Shown one piece after another: positions 23,969 through 32,108 of a stretch of 45,819 bases of DNA (the stretch's first letter is position 1; every line of letters begins with the position of its first letter). Source of the stretch: Arthrobacter sp. (GTDB lineage Bacteria; Actinomycetota; Actinomycetes; Actinomycetales; Micrococcaceae); assembly GCF_031179985.1 (NCBI RefSeq), contig NZ_JAPSHJ010000029.1, positions 1 to 45,819 on the forward strand, written 5' to 3'. A program made the translations under genes and the position numbers. Under the pieces are notes generated by a model. That model was not told the DNA's origin and searched no databases. It worked only from the letters and a program-made list of their open reading frames with translations.

Positions 23969-24916
23969 CTAGCGGGTGCTGCCGGCGAGGAGGCCTCGGC
24001 TGCGCAGGAGTCGCTTCTCAATCGGTGCGAAGACGAGCAGTTCGATCAGGATGCCGACTGCCAGGATCAGCAGGATCGCCGACATAACTACAGACATATC
24101 GGACAGGATGCGGCCCTGGTCAAGCATGGAGCCCAGGCCAAAGCCGATGGTTCCACCGACGGCGATGATTTCAGCCGCCATGAGAGAGCGCCAGGAGAAG
24201 GCCCACCCCTGCTTGAGTCCCCCGAGGTAGCCCGGAAGCGCCGCGGGAAGGACGATCTGCAGGGCCATCTGGAGACGCGAAGCGCCCAGAACGGTGCCGA
24301 CACTGCGGTATTGCGGCGGGATCTGGTCCACGCCGGAAATCAGACCGTTGATGATGGACGGGATGGCACCCATGAATACGACGAAGTACACGGTGGCGTC
24401 GGTCAGGCCGAACCAAATGATGGCGGCGGGAACCCAGGCCACGGAAGGAAGCACCTGCAATCCCGAGATCAGCGGACCGAACGCACGGCGCAACGGAGCA
24501 ACCTGGGCCAGCAAAAGGCCGATGGGAGTCGCAATCGCGACACTAATAAGGAATCCCACCAGCCCACGCTGCAAGGAAGTCCACACGGCTTCCTGGACCT
24601 TGCCCTCACCCCACAGAGTGCCCATCTGGGCGAGGACATCCAACGGGCCGGGCACGAGGTCGCGCCGCTTGATGCCCAACGACACGTAGAACTGCCAGAT
24701 GACGATGAGAACCGCGATTGCAGCTATCGGAAGCAGGATGCGGGTCCAGTCGATCCGTGCCTTGCGGACGGCGTCCGACTGCAGTGAATCCAAACCGCTG
24801 CCGAGTTCGCGGAGGTCCTCGGATCCGGTTGAGGAACGCGTCAGCGCAGCATGGACTTTGTGCGATTCCGCCGGCTCCGCATAAACGTCCTGCAGTGGAG
24901 TGGGATTATTTGGCAT
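23969..24916 (-). CDS. ssuC: SsuC-type sulfonate/taurine/nitrate ABC transporter permease
   Basis: A 315-residue inner membrane permease with about six helices (first at 60-80) after a polar 55-residue N-terminus. Seen: LVGFLISVAIATPIGLLLAQ, VLPSVAWVPAAIIWFGL, FMGAIPSIINGLISGVDQIP and the ATPase-contact loop GASRLQMALQIVLPAALPGYLGGLK (quoted in part: GASRLQMALQIVLPAALPG), followed by SWRSLMAAE. Known: this SsuC/TauC/NrtB family imports sulfonates, taurine, nitrate or thiamine precursors. Position inside the cysteine biosynthesis block favours organosulfur. It overlaps the ATPase gene by 11 bases and is the last of three. Confidence 0.88.
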   Translation of the reverse strand: MPNNPTPLQDVYAEPAESHKVHAALTRSSTGSEDLRELGSGLDSLQSDAVRKARIDWTRILLPIAAIAVLIVIWQFYVSLGIKRRDLVPGPLDVLAQMGTLWGEGKVQEAVWTSLQRGLVGFLISVAIATPIGLLLAQVAPLRRAFGPLISGLQVLPSVAWVPAAIIWFGLTDATVYFVVFMGAIPSIINGLISGVDQIPPQYRSVGTVLGASRLQMALQIVLPAALPGYLGGLKQGWAFSWRSLMAAEIIAVGGTIGFGLGSMLDQGRILSDMSVVMSAILLILAVGILIELLVFAPIEKRLLRSRGLLAGSTR

Positions 24917-25631
24917 GGCGACGGATCTCCTCTCGCAACCGGGCCGTGATGACCCCGGTCAACTGTCCGGCAAGCCCGGCGTCAGTTCGGTGTTCCTCGG
25001 TGACGTTCCATTCCTGGACCACCCGGCCCGGCCTGGAGGACAGGAGTAGCACACGCTGGCCAAGCCTGACGGCTTCGCGCACGTTGTGCGTCACGAACAC
25101 GATGGTCCGGCCGGTTTCCTTCCAGATTCGCTCGAGTTCGTCGTGGAGGAGGTCGCGGGTAATGGCATCCAAGGCTGCAAAGGGCTCGTCCATCAGCAGC
25201 AACTGGCGGTCCTGGGCGAGGGAACGGGCCAGGGCTACACGCTGACGCATACCGCCGGAGAGCTCGTGCGGGCGCTTATCCCCGGCTTCCGCCAAGTGCA
25301 CCAGCTCCAAAAGCTCGTTGGCTTTGACGCGCCGTTCCGACCTGCCCACGCCGCGCAGTTTCAGGGCAAGCTCCACGTTCTCCCGGGCCGTCAGCCAAGG
25401 GAACAGTGCGGAGTCCTGGAACATAAAGGCGGCGCCATCACTGGGTACTTCAAGAGCGCCCGACGTCGGCAGCTCCAGTCCCGCCATGATGTTCAGCAGG
25501 GTGGACTTGCCGCAGCCTGAGGCACCGAGCAGGGCGACGAACTCCCCTTTGGCGATGCTGGCGTTGACGTCGTCCAGTACCGGGGCGCCGTCGCCGAAGC
25601 GCTTACCCAGGTTTTCCAGTACGACTGGCAT
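24906..25631 (-). CDS. ssuB: SsuB-type ABC transporter ATP-binding protein
   Basis: A 241-residue cytoplasmic ATPase energising the importer. Seen: Walker A LLGASGCGKSTLLNIMAGLE (about 34-53), Q-loop MFQDSALFPWLTARENVELA, signature HELSGGMRQRVALARSLA (about 123-140), Walker B LLLMDEPFAALDA and H-loop FVTHNVREAVRLG. The FPWLTAREN and THNVREA forms are typical of the nitrate/sulfonate/taurine group. The gene lies 45 bp after the binding-protein gene and overlaps the permease gene. Confidence 0.93.
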   Translation of the reverse strand: MPVVLENLGKRFGDGAPVLDDVNASIAKGEFVALLGASGCGKSTLLNIMAGLELPTSGALEVPSDGAAFMFQDSALFPWLTARENVELALKLRGVGRSERRVKANELLELVHLAEAGDKRPHELSGGMRQRVALARSLAQDRQLLLMDEPFAALDAITRDLLHDELERIWKETGRTIVFVTHNVREAVRLGQRVLLLSSRPGRVVQEWNVTEEHRTDAGLAGQLTGVITARLREEIRRHAK

Positions 25632-25676
25632 GGTCCCGTCCTTTGCTAGTTGATGATGGTGGAGCTGACGTGAAAG

Positions 25677-26804
25677 CTAGTCTTTGCCTAAATCGGCGGC
25701 CGTGATGTTCTCGCCTGTAACTTCGTTCAGGGCAGTGAGGTCGAACATTCCGTTGAGGTCTGCCTGCTTGGTGGTTCCGGCTTCAACGCCGTCCTGGAGC
25801 AGTTTCTTGTAGGTTCCCGCGAGCGGGTCCACGGTGAAAACGATGTTCTGAAGGGAACGCTCGAGGACGTCCGGCTCCAGCTCGGCACCGGCGGATTCCT
25901 TCAAGGCGGCGTTCAGAACGGACGCCTTTTCAGCTTCCGGAGCATCCTTGAGCCAAGCCACGGACTCGGCGTGCCCCCTCAACAGTGACTTGACCGTTTG
26001 GGGGTGCTCAGCGGCAAACTTCTTGTTCACGATCAGGACAGTGGTCGAAAACTCGCCTTTGTCCCAGAGATCTTTCTCGTCAACCAGTACCTTGGCTCCG
26101 GCCTGGAGCACCAGCCGTGAGGCCCAGGGCTCAGGCAACCACGCGCCGTCGAGCTTTCCGTCCTGGAACAGCTTCAGCGTCTGGGCGTTCTCAGTGGGGT
26201 TGATGGCAACGTCACCGCTGCCGTCAGTGTTGGTTTTGAAGCCTTGTTTCGCCAACCAGGACCGCAAAGCGACATCCTGGGTTCCGCCAAGCTGAGGCGA
26301 GGCCAACGTCTTGCCCCGCAGATCGGCAGGCGAGTTGATGCCTTCCCTGACAACGAGCTGCGCGCCGCCCGCCGCAGCCCCGGCGATGATGCTGATGGAC
26401 TCACCCTGGCTCTTGACAAAGGAGTTGATAGCCGGGTTGGGGCCGATGTAGGTGGCGTCGATGGCTCCGGCGTTGAGGGCTTCGATGGCTGCCGGGCCTG
26501 CGTTGAAGGACTCGGTACTCAGGCGCGTGCTTCCGAGCTCCTTGGCAATAATGCCTTGGCTGACGCCAACCAGGGCGGGAGCGTGGGTGATGTTGCCGAA
26601 GTAACCGAGTTTCAGTTCCTGGGCGTCCGAAGCCGGGGCGGGAGCGGCCGACTGGGCAGTGGACATTGCCGAGGAAACCGCGGCACCGGCTCCGATCAGG
26701 AGGACCAGACCAATGGCCAGCGCAATCTCCACGGCGCGACTGCGCTGGGGCTTGTTACTCTCACCAGCAACAATGCGCTTCATGCCGGGCTGTGGGCTAG
26801 TCAT
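25677..26804 (-). CDS. ssuA: Sulfonate/nitrate-type ABC transporter substrate-binding protein
   Basis: A 375-residue extracytoplasmic binding protein. Seen: one N-terminal membrane helix (about 26-48), an Ala/Pro/Ser spacer, then the SsuA-like fold with ELKLGYFGNITHAPALVGVS (about 63-82), ALNAGAIDATYIGPNPAIN (about 113-131), GKTLASPQLGGTQDVALRSWL, KLDGAWLPEPWASRL and LLRGHAESVAWL. Odd for a Gram-positive binding protein: there is no lipobox Cys, so it may stay tethered by its uncleaved helix or be released. GYFGNITHAP and GPNPAINSF suit an aliphatic sulfonate or similar anion. Start ATG 26804 lies 6 bases after TATGGT, without a ribosome binding site. Confidence 0.88.
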   Translation of the reverse strand: MTSPQPGMKRIVAGESNKPQRSRAVEIALAIGLVLLIGAGAAVSSAMSTAQSAAPAPASDAQELKLGYFGNITHAPALVGVSQGIIAKELGSTRLSTESFNAGPAAIEALNAGAIDATYIGPNPAINSFVKSQGESISIIAGAAAGGAQLVVREGINSPADLRGKTLASPQLGGTQDVALRSWLAKQGFKTNTDGSGDVAINPTENAQTLKLFQDGKLDGAWLPEPWASRLVLQAGAKVLVDEKDLWDKGEFSTTVLIVNKKFAAEHPQTVKSLLRGHAESVAWLKDAPEAEKASVLNAALKESAGAELEPDVLERSLQNIVFTVDPLAGTYKKLLQDGVEAGTTKQADLNGMFDLTALNEVTGENITAADLGKD

Positions 26805-26810
26805 GAATTC

Positions 26811-26835
26811 ACCATAGGGAGTGTCACAATCGGGG
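26811..26835 (-). promoter_or_regulatory. ssuA promoter with CCCCGATTGTGAC site
   Basis: On the minus strand TATGGT (26816-26811) is 6 bases from the ssuA ATG. Immediately upstream is CCCCGATTGTGACAC (26835-26821), close to the CCCCAATGTGACG sites before cysG and the TTTGTGACGCG before sulfite reductase. Confidence 0.5.
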
Positions 26836-26959
26836 CTAAATGAAACAGAAACTCAGGGTCATGCAAGTTCACGTGGCGTCATGTTCGGTCACTCTAAGTG
26901 TCTCCGCAGCGGAACTGGCCGGGAACCCGTAGTCGGAAGTCAGGACATAGGTAGTCGAA

Positions 26960-26991
26960 GGTCCGGGCACCCGTAGACGGCTGCCCGGACC
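26960..26991 (-). terminator. Hairpin downstream of cysN
   Basis: A perfect 10-bp stem (GGTCCGGGCA at 26960-26969 with TGCCCGGACC at 26982-26991) about 50 bp after the cysN stop. It has no T run but is the best candidate end of the sulfite reductase-cysHDN transcript. Confidence 0.55.
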
Positions 26992-27037
26992 CCTGACTTC
27001 GGAAACCTTGACTTCGGCGGAACTGGGGACAGCGGAA

Positions 27038-28471
27038 CTAGATGGAGTAGCGCTCATCCTCGTGGTCGCCCGGGTGGTCGTTCACGAGGCCCGCGGCGAG
27101 AGTGTTGCCGTCGATGGGATCGATCACCAGGAACGCGCCGGTGCGGCGGTGGTGCAGGTAGTTCTCCAGGGGCAGCGGGGCAGCGAGCCGGAGCTGCGCG
27201 TGGCCGATGTCGTTGAGCTCCAGGCTGGACGCACCCTCAAGCTTGAACGTTGCCAGGTCCAGCTTGCCGCTGACGTTCCGGACCAGAGCCTGGACCGTGC
27301 GCGTACCGTGCTTGACCAGTACCTTGGCGCCTTCGCGGAGCGGCTTCGGAGAAAGCCAGCACAACGCGGCGTAGAGGTCCGCAGAGCTTTCCCGGATGGT
27401 GCCGGCTGCTGCGATCGTATCGCCACGGGCGACGTCGAATTCATCGGCGAGGCGGATCGAGACGGACTGGGGTGCTGCAGCCTCGATGAGCTCGGCGCCG
27501 GCGAAATCGATCCCTGTCACCGTGGTGGTGCGGGGGCCCTGGCCCGGGGTCAGGACGGTGACCTTGTCCCCCAGCTTCACTGAGCCTTCGGTGATCTGCC
27601 CGGCGTAGGCGCGGTAGTCGCGGTATGCCTCGACGTCCAGGCCACCCTCGATGGCATCGGGAGCCAGTGCGCCCTGCGGCCGGATGACCAGCTGCACGGG
27701 GAAGCGGAAGCTTTCCAGGTGGCTTTCGAGCTCGTCGGCGGCGGGGAGGGACTCGAGCGTTTCCAGCAGCGCGGGCCCTTCGTACCATGGGGTGCGCTCC
27801 GAGCGGTCCACCACGTTGTCGCCGTCGAGGGCCGAAACCGGGATGACCAGGAGATCGGCAATGCCGTCGCTGCCGAGTCCAAGCTCGCGTCCGACTTGCT
27901 GCACATCGGCTTCGATCTCGCGGAAGACGGACTCGCTGAAGTCCACAAGGTCGATCTTGTTCACGGCCACGATGACGTGGGCAACCCGCAGCAGCTGCAA
28001 CACGGAAAGGTGCCGGCGCGTCTGCTCAAGGACACCCTTACGGGCGTCAATGAGTACGATGACGGCGTCCGCGGTGGAAGCGCCCGTCACCGTGTTCTTG
28101 GTGTACTGCACGTGTCCGGGGCAGTCCGCGAGGATGAAGCTGCGGCGGTCGGTGGCGAAGTAGCGGTAGGCGACGTCGATGGTGATGCCCTGTTCACGTT
28201 CGGCGCGCAGTCCGTCGGTCAGGAGGGCAAGGTCGATCGCTTGAGTGCCGGTGGCTCCGGAACCGCCAAAGCCACGGTCAGCAGAGGTCCGGGCCACGGC
28301 GTCGAGCTGGTCGGCCAGGATCGCCTTGGAATCGTGGAGGAGGCGGCCCACCAGGGTGGACTTGCCGTCGTCGACCGATCCGGCCGTGGCGAACCGGAAA
28401 AGCGTGGCGTCCTTCAGGGGTGCGTCGTCAAGAAGTGTGGCCGCGCGGGCGGTATCGATTTCGGTGCTCAT
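27038..28471 (-). CDS. cysN: Sulfate adenylyltransferase GTPase subunit
   Basis: The 477-residue large subunit of ATP sulfurylase; GTP hydrolysis drives formation of adenosine phosphosulfate by CysD. Seen: P-loop ATAGSVDDGKSTLVGRLLHD (about 29-48), EREQGITIDVAYRYF, G3 motif DCPGHVQYTKNTVTGAS (116-132), NKIDLVDF (171-178), then elongation-factor-like beta domains. There is no C-terminal APS kinase domain, consistent with a pathway that reduces APS directly through the iron-sulfur CysH next door. Its ATG overlaps the cysD stop (TAATG at 28471), so translation is coupled. Confidence 0.95.
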   Translation of the reverse strand: MSTEIDTARAATLLDDAPLKDATLFRFATAGSVDDGKSTLVGRLLHDSKAILADQLDAVARTSADRGFGGSGATGTQAIDLALLTDGLRAEREQGITIDVAYRYFATDRRSFILADCPGHVQYTKNTVTGASTADAVIVLIDARKGVLEQTRRHLSVLQLLRVAHVIVAVNKIDLVDFSESVFREIEADVQQVGRELGLGSDGIADLLVIPVSALDGDNVVDRSERTPWYEGPALLETLESLPAADELESHLESFRFPVQLVIRPQGALAPDAIEGGLDVEAYRDYRAYAGQITEGSVKLGDKVTVLTPGQGPRTTTVTGIDFAGAELIEAAAPQSVSIRLADEFDVARGDTIAAAGTIRESSADLYAALCWLSPKPLREGAKVLVKHGTRTVQALVRNVSGKLDLATFKLEGASSLELNDIGHAQLRLAAPLPLENYLHHRRTGAFLVIDPIDGNTLAAGLVNDHPGDHEDERYSI

Positions 28472-29433
28472 TAGAAATAGCCATCCTTCTTGCGGTCTTC
28501 CATGGCGGCCTCGGAGATGCGGTCATCTGCACGGGTGGCGCCACGTTCGGTGATGGTGGAGGCGGCAACTTCGATGACGACGTCGCGCACTGTAGCGGCG
28601 GTTGACTCAACAGCGCCGGTGCAGGACATGTCGCCGACGGTCCGGTAGCGGACGGTCTTGGTGATGACTTCCTCGGTGTCCAGGGGCTGCGACACTTCGC
28701 CAACAGCGCGCCACATGCCGTCGCGGGCGAAGACCTCGCGTTCGTGGGCGTAGTACAGGCCGGGCAGTTCGATGTTCTCGCGCTCGATGTAGCGCCACAC
28801 ATCCAGCTCGGTCCAGTTGCTGATGGGGAACGCGCGGACGTGCTGGCCTACGGTGTGGCGGCCGTTGTACAGGTTCCACAGTTCGGGCCGCTGGTTCCGG
28901 GGGTCCCACTGGCCGAACTCGTCGCGGAGGCTGAGGATGCGCTCCTTGGCGCGGGCCTTGTCCTCGTCACGCCGGCCGCCGCCGAAGACTGCGTCGAACT
29001 TGTTGGACTGGATGGCGTCCAGCAACGGAATGGTCTGCAGTGGGTTGCGCGTGCCATCAGCCCGCTCAGCCAGCTCGCCCCGGTCAATGAACTCCTGGAC
29101 ACTGCCGACGACGAGCTTGAGGCCCAGCCGCTCAACGGTCCGGTCGCGGAAGTCGATGACCTCGGGGAAGTTGTGGCCCGTGTCCACGTGCAGCACGGGG
29201 AAAGGAACCTTGCCCGGCCAGAACGCCTTCGTGGCGAGATGCAGCATCACCACGGAGTCCTTGCCGCCGGAGAAGAGCAGCGCAGGCTTCTCGAACTCCG
29301 CAACAACCTCGCGGATGATGTGGATGGCCTCGGACTCAAGAGTGTCCAGGCTGGAGAGGCGCGTGGCTGGGACGGTGGTGTCAGATTCCAGCACAGACAG
29401 CTCCAGGTCCTCGTTGGTGATTTGGGTGCTCAT
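28471..29433 (-). CDS. cysD: Sulfate adenylyltransferase catalytic subunit
   Basis: A 320-residue PP-loop ATP pyrophosphatase that joins sulfate to AMP, working with CysN. Seen: PP-loop LLFSGGKDSVVMLHLA (about 52-67), PFPVLHVDTGHNFPEVIDFRD, GGGRRDEDKARAKERILSLR, QWDPRNQRPELWNLYN and FPISNWTELDVWRYI, all diagnostic. ATG 29433 (MSTQITNEDLEL) overlaps the cysH stop as ATGA, which favours it over a start five codons earlier. It lies third in the sulfite reductase-cysH-cysD-cysN operon. Confidence 0.96.
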   Translation of the reverse strand: MSTQITNEDLELSVLESDTTVPATRLSSLDTLESEAIHIIREVVAEFEKPALLFSGGKDSVVMLHLATKAFWPGKVPFPVLHVDTGHNFPEVIDFRDRTVERLGLKLVVGSVQEFIDRGELAERADGTRNPLQTIPLLDAIQSNKFDAVFGGGRRDEDKARAKERILSLRDEFGQWDPRNQRPELWNLYNGRHTVGQHVRAFPISNWTELDVWRYIERENIELPGLYYAHEREVFARDGMWRAVGEVSQPLDTEEVITKTVRYRTVGDMSCTGAVESTAATVRDVVIEVAASTITERGATRADDRISEAAMEDRKKDGYF

Positions 29434-30200
29434 ACGTGTAGTCCGCATTCTGTCTTGTCGGTTCCTGCCCAGCGGCCGGCACGGGGGTCATCGCCCGGCG
29501 CCACCTTCCGGGTGCAGGGCTGGCAGCCAATGGACGGGTAGCCCTGTGAAAGCAGCGGGTTGACGGGGAGGAGGTTGTCGTCCGAGTACTGCACCAGCTG
29601 GTCGAAGCTCCAGGCCGCCACCGGGTTGACCTTGACCAGGCCGTTGGCCTCATCCCAGGTGACGAGGGGCGTGTTGGTGCGGGTAGGGGCTTCGTCGCGG
29701 CGTACTCCCGTGAACCACAGCTCGTAGCCTGAGAGGGTGCGCTTGAGCGGCGCCACTTTCCGGAGGGCGCAGCACTGGGCAGCGTCCCTGGCGAAGAGGT
29801 CTTTGCCCAGGAGCCGGTCCTGCTGCTCCACGGTGTTCTCGGGGAGGACATCCACCACGTTGACGCGGAGGTTCGCAGCCACCTCATCACGCGTGGCGTA
29901 GGTTTCCGGGAAGTGGTAGCCGGTCTCCAAAAACAGGACGTCGACACCGGGAATCTGGTCAGCGACGAGGGCCGGGAGGACGGCGTCGGCCATGGAGCAG
30001 GCGACGGCGACGGCGGGCAGTTCGAAGTTGCGCGCCACCCAGGCAATCACGTCACGGGCAGGAGCGTCCCAACCGAGCTCGGCAGCGCCGGACTCTGCGA
30101 TCGCCTTGAGTTCTTCGGTGGAGCGTTTGGTCTCCGTCGGGCCGCGGCCACCGGGGTCCCCGGCCAGGCTTGCGAGGTTGGGGAGTGGTTGGGGAGTCAT
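29430..30200 (-). CDS. cysH: Adenylyl-sulfate (APS/PAPS) reductase with iron-sulfur cluster motif
   Basis: A 256-residue thioredoxin-dependent reductase giving sulfite. Seen: AVACSMADAVLPALV, VLFLETGYHFPET (about 88-100), GVRRDEAPTR (about 165-174), the [4Fe-4S] ligand pairs C143-C144 (AQCCALRKVAPL) and C226-x2-C229 (GCQPCT), and the catalytic Cys252 in the C-terminal ECGLHV. Known: the CC...CxxC pattern marks enzymes that use APS (some also PAPS), unlike the cluster-less E. coli type. Its start overlaps the sulfite reductase stop by 4 bases (ATGA at 30200-30197) and its stop overlaps the cysD start likewise. Confidence 0.95.
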   Translation of the reverse strand: MTPQPLPNLASLAGDPGGRGPTETKRSTEELKAIAESGAAELGWDAPARDVIAWVARNFELPAVAVACSMADAVLPALVADQIPGVDVLFLETGYHFPETYATRDEVAANLRVNVVDVLPENTVEQQDRLLGKDLFARDAAQCCALRKVAPLKRTLSGYELWFTGVRRDEAPTRTNTPLVTWDEANGLVKVNPVAAWSFDQLVQYSDDNLLPVNPLLSQGYPSIGCQPCTRKVAPGDDPRAGRWAGTDKTECGLHV

Positions 30201-31939
30201 TGCAAATCACCCTCATCAGCTGCATGGGCCCACTCGGCGAAAGTCTGGTTTTCGGTGCGCTTGGCCACGAAGCTGCGGACCACACGCTCCACGTAGTCAG
30301 GAAGGTCCTCGACGTAGACCTTGAGGCCGCGGACGGTTCGGCCCAGGCCGGCTTCGTCGCGGTCGGTGGACGCCAGCCCGCCGCCCAGGTGGACCTGGAA
30401 GCCGGGGGTGGGGTCGCCGTCGGGCGTTGGCAGCATCATGCCCTTGAGCCCGATGTCCGCGGTCTGGATGCGGGCGCAGGAGTTGGGGCAGCCGTTGATG
30501 TGCAGGGACAGGGCGTGCGGCAGTTCGCCGGAGGCTGCCAGGTCTGCGAGGCGGCGCTCGAGCTCGGCGACGGCGGTGGCTGCGGTGACCTTCGTTTCCA
30601 CGATGGCCAGCTTGCAGTACTCGATGCCCGTGCAGGCGATGGTGCCCCGGCGGAACACCGACGGACGGGCCGAAAGGCCCAGGGCGTCCAGCTCAGCAAC
30701 CAGCGGCTCGACCTCGTCCTTGGGAACATCAAGGACCACGAGCTTCTGGTGGGGCGTGGTGCGGAGGCGGTATGACCCTCTGGCCTCAAGCGTGTCCGCG
30801 AGCTTCACCAGCTGCTTGCCGGAAAGCCTGCCCGCCAGCGGGGTGGCACCGATGAAGAACTTGCCGTCCTTCTGCTCGTGCACGCCGATGTGATCGCCCG
30901 GGCTGGTGGGCCTGGGTGCGGCGGGGCCGTCAGCAAGCTTGTAGCCGAGGTATTCGTCCTCGAGGATCTGGCGGAACTTCTCCGGGCCCCAGTCTGCCAT
31001 CAGGAACTTCAGTCGGGCCTTGGTGCGCATGCGACGGTAGCCGTAGTCGCGGAAGATGCTGGTGACGCCGAGCCAGACCTCAGCGGCTTCCTCGGGCTTC
31101 ACGAAGGCGCCGAGGCGCTTTCCGAGCATCGGGTTGGTGGAGAGTGCGCCGCCGGCCCAGAGGTCGTAACCGACACCGAGTTCGGGGTGACGTACGCCCA
31201 CAAGGGCGAAGTCGTTGATCTCGTGGACCACGTCCTGGCTCGGGTGGCCCGTGATGGCGGTCTTGTACTTGCGCGGCAGGTTGGAGAGCAGCGGGTTGCC
31301 GATAAAGCGTTCGCCCAGCTCGGCGATCAGCGGCGTGGGGTCGATGATCTCGTCCTTGGCGATGCCTGCCACGGGTGATCCCAGGATGACACGGGGAACG
31401 TCACCGCAGGCCTCGGTAGTGGACAGGCCGATACCTTCGAGGCGGCGCCAGATCTCGGGGATGTCTTCCACCCGGATCCAGTGCAGCTGGATGTTCTGGC
31501 GGTCAGTGAGGTCTGCGGAATCGCGGGCGAAGTCAACGGAAATCTGGCCGATGACGCGCAACTGCTCGGTGGTAAGCGCACCGCCGTCGATCCTGACGCG
31601 CAGCATGAAGTACTTGTCCTCAAGCTCGTGCGGCTCAAGTGTGGCGGTCTTGCCGCCGTCAATCCCGGGCTTGCGCTGGGTGTACAGGCCCCACCAGCGG
31701 AAGCGGCCGTGAAGGTCCTGGCCGGGGATCGAGTCGAAGCCCTCTTTGGAGTAGATGGACTCGATACGCTCGCGGACGTTGAGGCCGTCGTCTTCCTGTT
31801 TCCAGGTTTCGTTGGCGTTCAGCGGTGCGGTGCCATCAACCTTCCACTGGCCGTGCGGCTTGGCTGCCGGGCGGGAGGTGCGGGCCGGTCGCTTCGGAGC
31901 GGAATCCGCGGACGCTCCGGCTAGAGCTGTATCAGTCAT
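30197..31939 (-). CDS. sirA: Ferredoxin-dependent sulfite (or nitrite) reductase
   Basis: A 580-residue siroheme/[4Fe-4S] enzyme that reduces sulfite to sulfide with six electrons. Seen: RFRWWGLYTQRKPG near 84-97, LTDRQNIQLHWIRVEDIPE (about 140-158), the first half-motif CGDVPRVILGSP, NLPRKYKTAITG, and the cluster/siroheme ligands C436-x5-C442 (ACTGIEYCKLA) and C484-x3-C488 (NGCPNSCARI). Nitrite reductases look alike; the cysHDN operon and no nitrate genes argue for sulfite. It is first in the operon, with promoter TACAGT 6 bases before ATG 31939 and no ribosome binding site. Electrons probably come from FprA copy 2 through a ferredoxin not in this window. Confidence 0.94.
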   Translation of the reverse strand: MTDTALAGASADSAPKRPARTSRPAAKPHGQWKVDGTAPLNANETWKQEDDGLNVRERIESIYSKEGFDSIPGQDLHGRFRWWGLYTQRKPGIDGGKTATLEPHELEDKYFMLRVRIDGGALTTEQLRVIGQISVDFARDSADLTDRQNIQLHWIRVEDIPEIWRRLEGIGLSTTEACGDVPRVILGSPVAGIAKDEIIDPTPLIAELGERFIGNPLLSNLPRKYKTAITGHPSQDVVHEINDFALVGVRHPELGVGYDLWAGGALSTNPMLGKRLGAFVKPEEAAEVWLGVTSIFRDYGYRRMRTKARLKFLMADWGPEKFRQILEDEYLGYKLADGPAAPRPTSPGDHIGVHEQKDGKFFIGATPLAGRLSGKQLVKLADTLEARGSYRLRTTPHQKLVVLDVPKDEVEPLVAELDALGLSARPSVFRRGTIACTGIEYCKLAIVETKVTAATAVAELERRLADLAASGELPHALSLHINGCPNSCARIQTADIGLKGMMLPTPDGDPTPGFQVHLGGGLASTDRDEAGLGRTVRGLKVYVEDLPDYVERVVRSFVAKRTENQTFAEWAHAADEGDLQ

Positions 31940-31945
31940 GCATCG

Positions 31946-31983
31946 ACTGTAGAGGGGACCGGAAACGCGTCACAAAGGTTGGG
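31946..31983 (-). promoter_or_regulatory. Sulfite reductase operon promoter with TGTGACGCG site
   Basis: On the minus strand TACAGT (31951-31946) is 6 bases from the ATG. TTGTGA lies 18 bases further upstream as a possible -35 and is part of CCCAACCTTTGTGACGCG (31983-31966), which resembles the repeats before cysG and ssuA. Confidence 0.55.
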
Positions 31984-32057
31984 AAACGGGAGGTCACCTA
32001 GGGAAATATTTCGTCATGTTCTTGGCCTGTTGCAGCCAATTCTTGCCAGAACGGAAG

Positions 32058-32108
32058 CTGCGCGTCCCATGAGGAATGCTGCGCGTGTATGAGGAATGCG
32101 GCGCGTCA
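32058..32108. repeat. Short tandem repeat after the chelatase gene
   Basis: CTGCGCGT-CCC-ATGAGGAATG (32058-32078) is followed by CTGCGCGT-GT-ATGAGGAATG (32079-32098) and a partial CGGCGCGTCA that includes the chelatase stop codon. The block lies between the chelatase stop and the sulfite reductase promoter. Role unknown. Confidence 0.7.

Noticed and set aside
23009..24787. 592-codon plus-strand open frame
   Set aside because: It runs antisense across the cysteine synthase-like and ssuC genes, has no ribosome binding site and reads as His/Gly/Arg-rich filler.
26869..27057. 62-codon minus-strand frame after cysN
   Set aside because: It starts inside the cysN end and runs through the hairpin at 26960-26991; composition is Ser/Pro-rich with no recognisable features.
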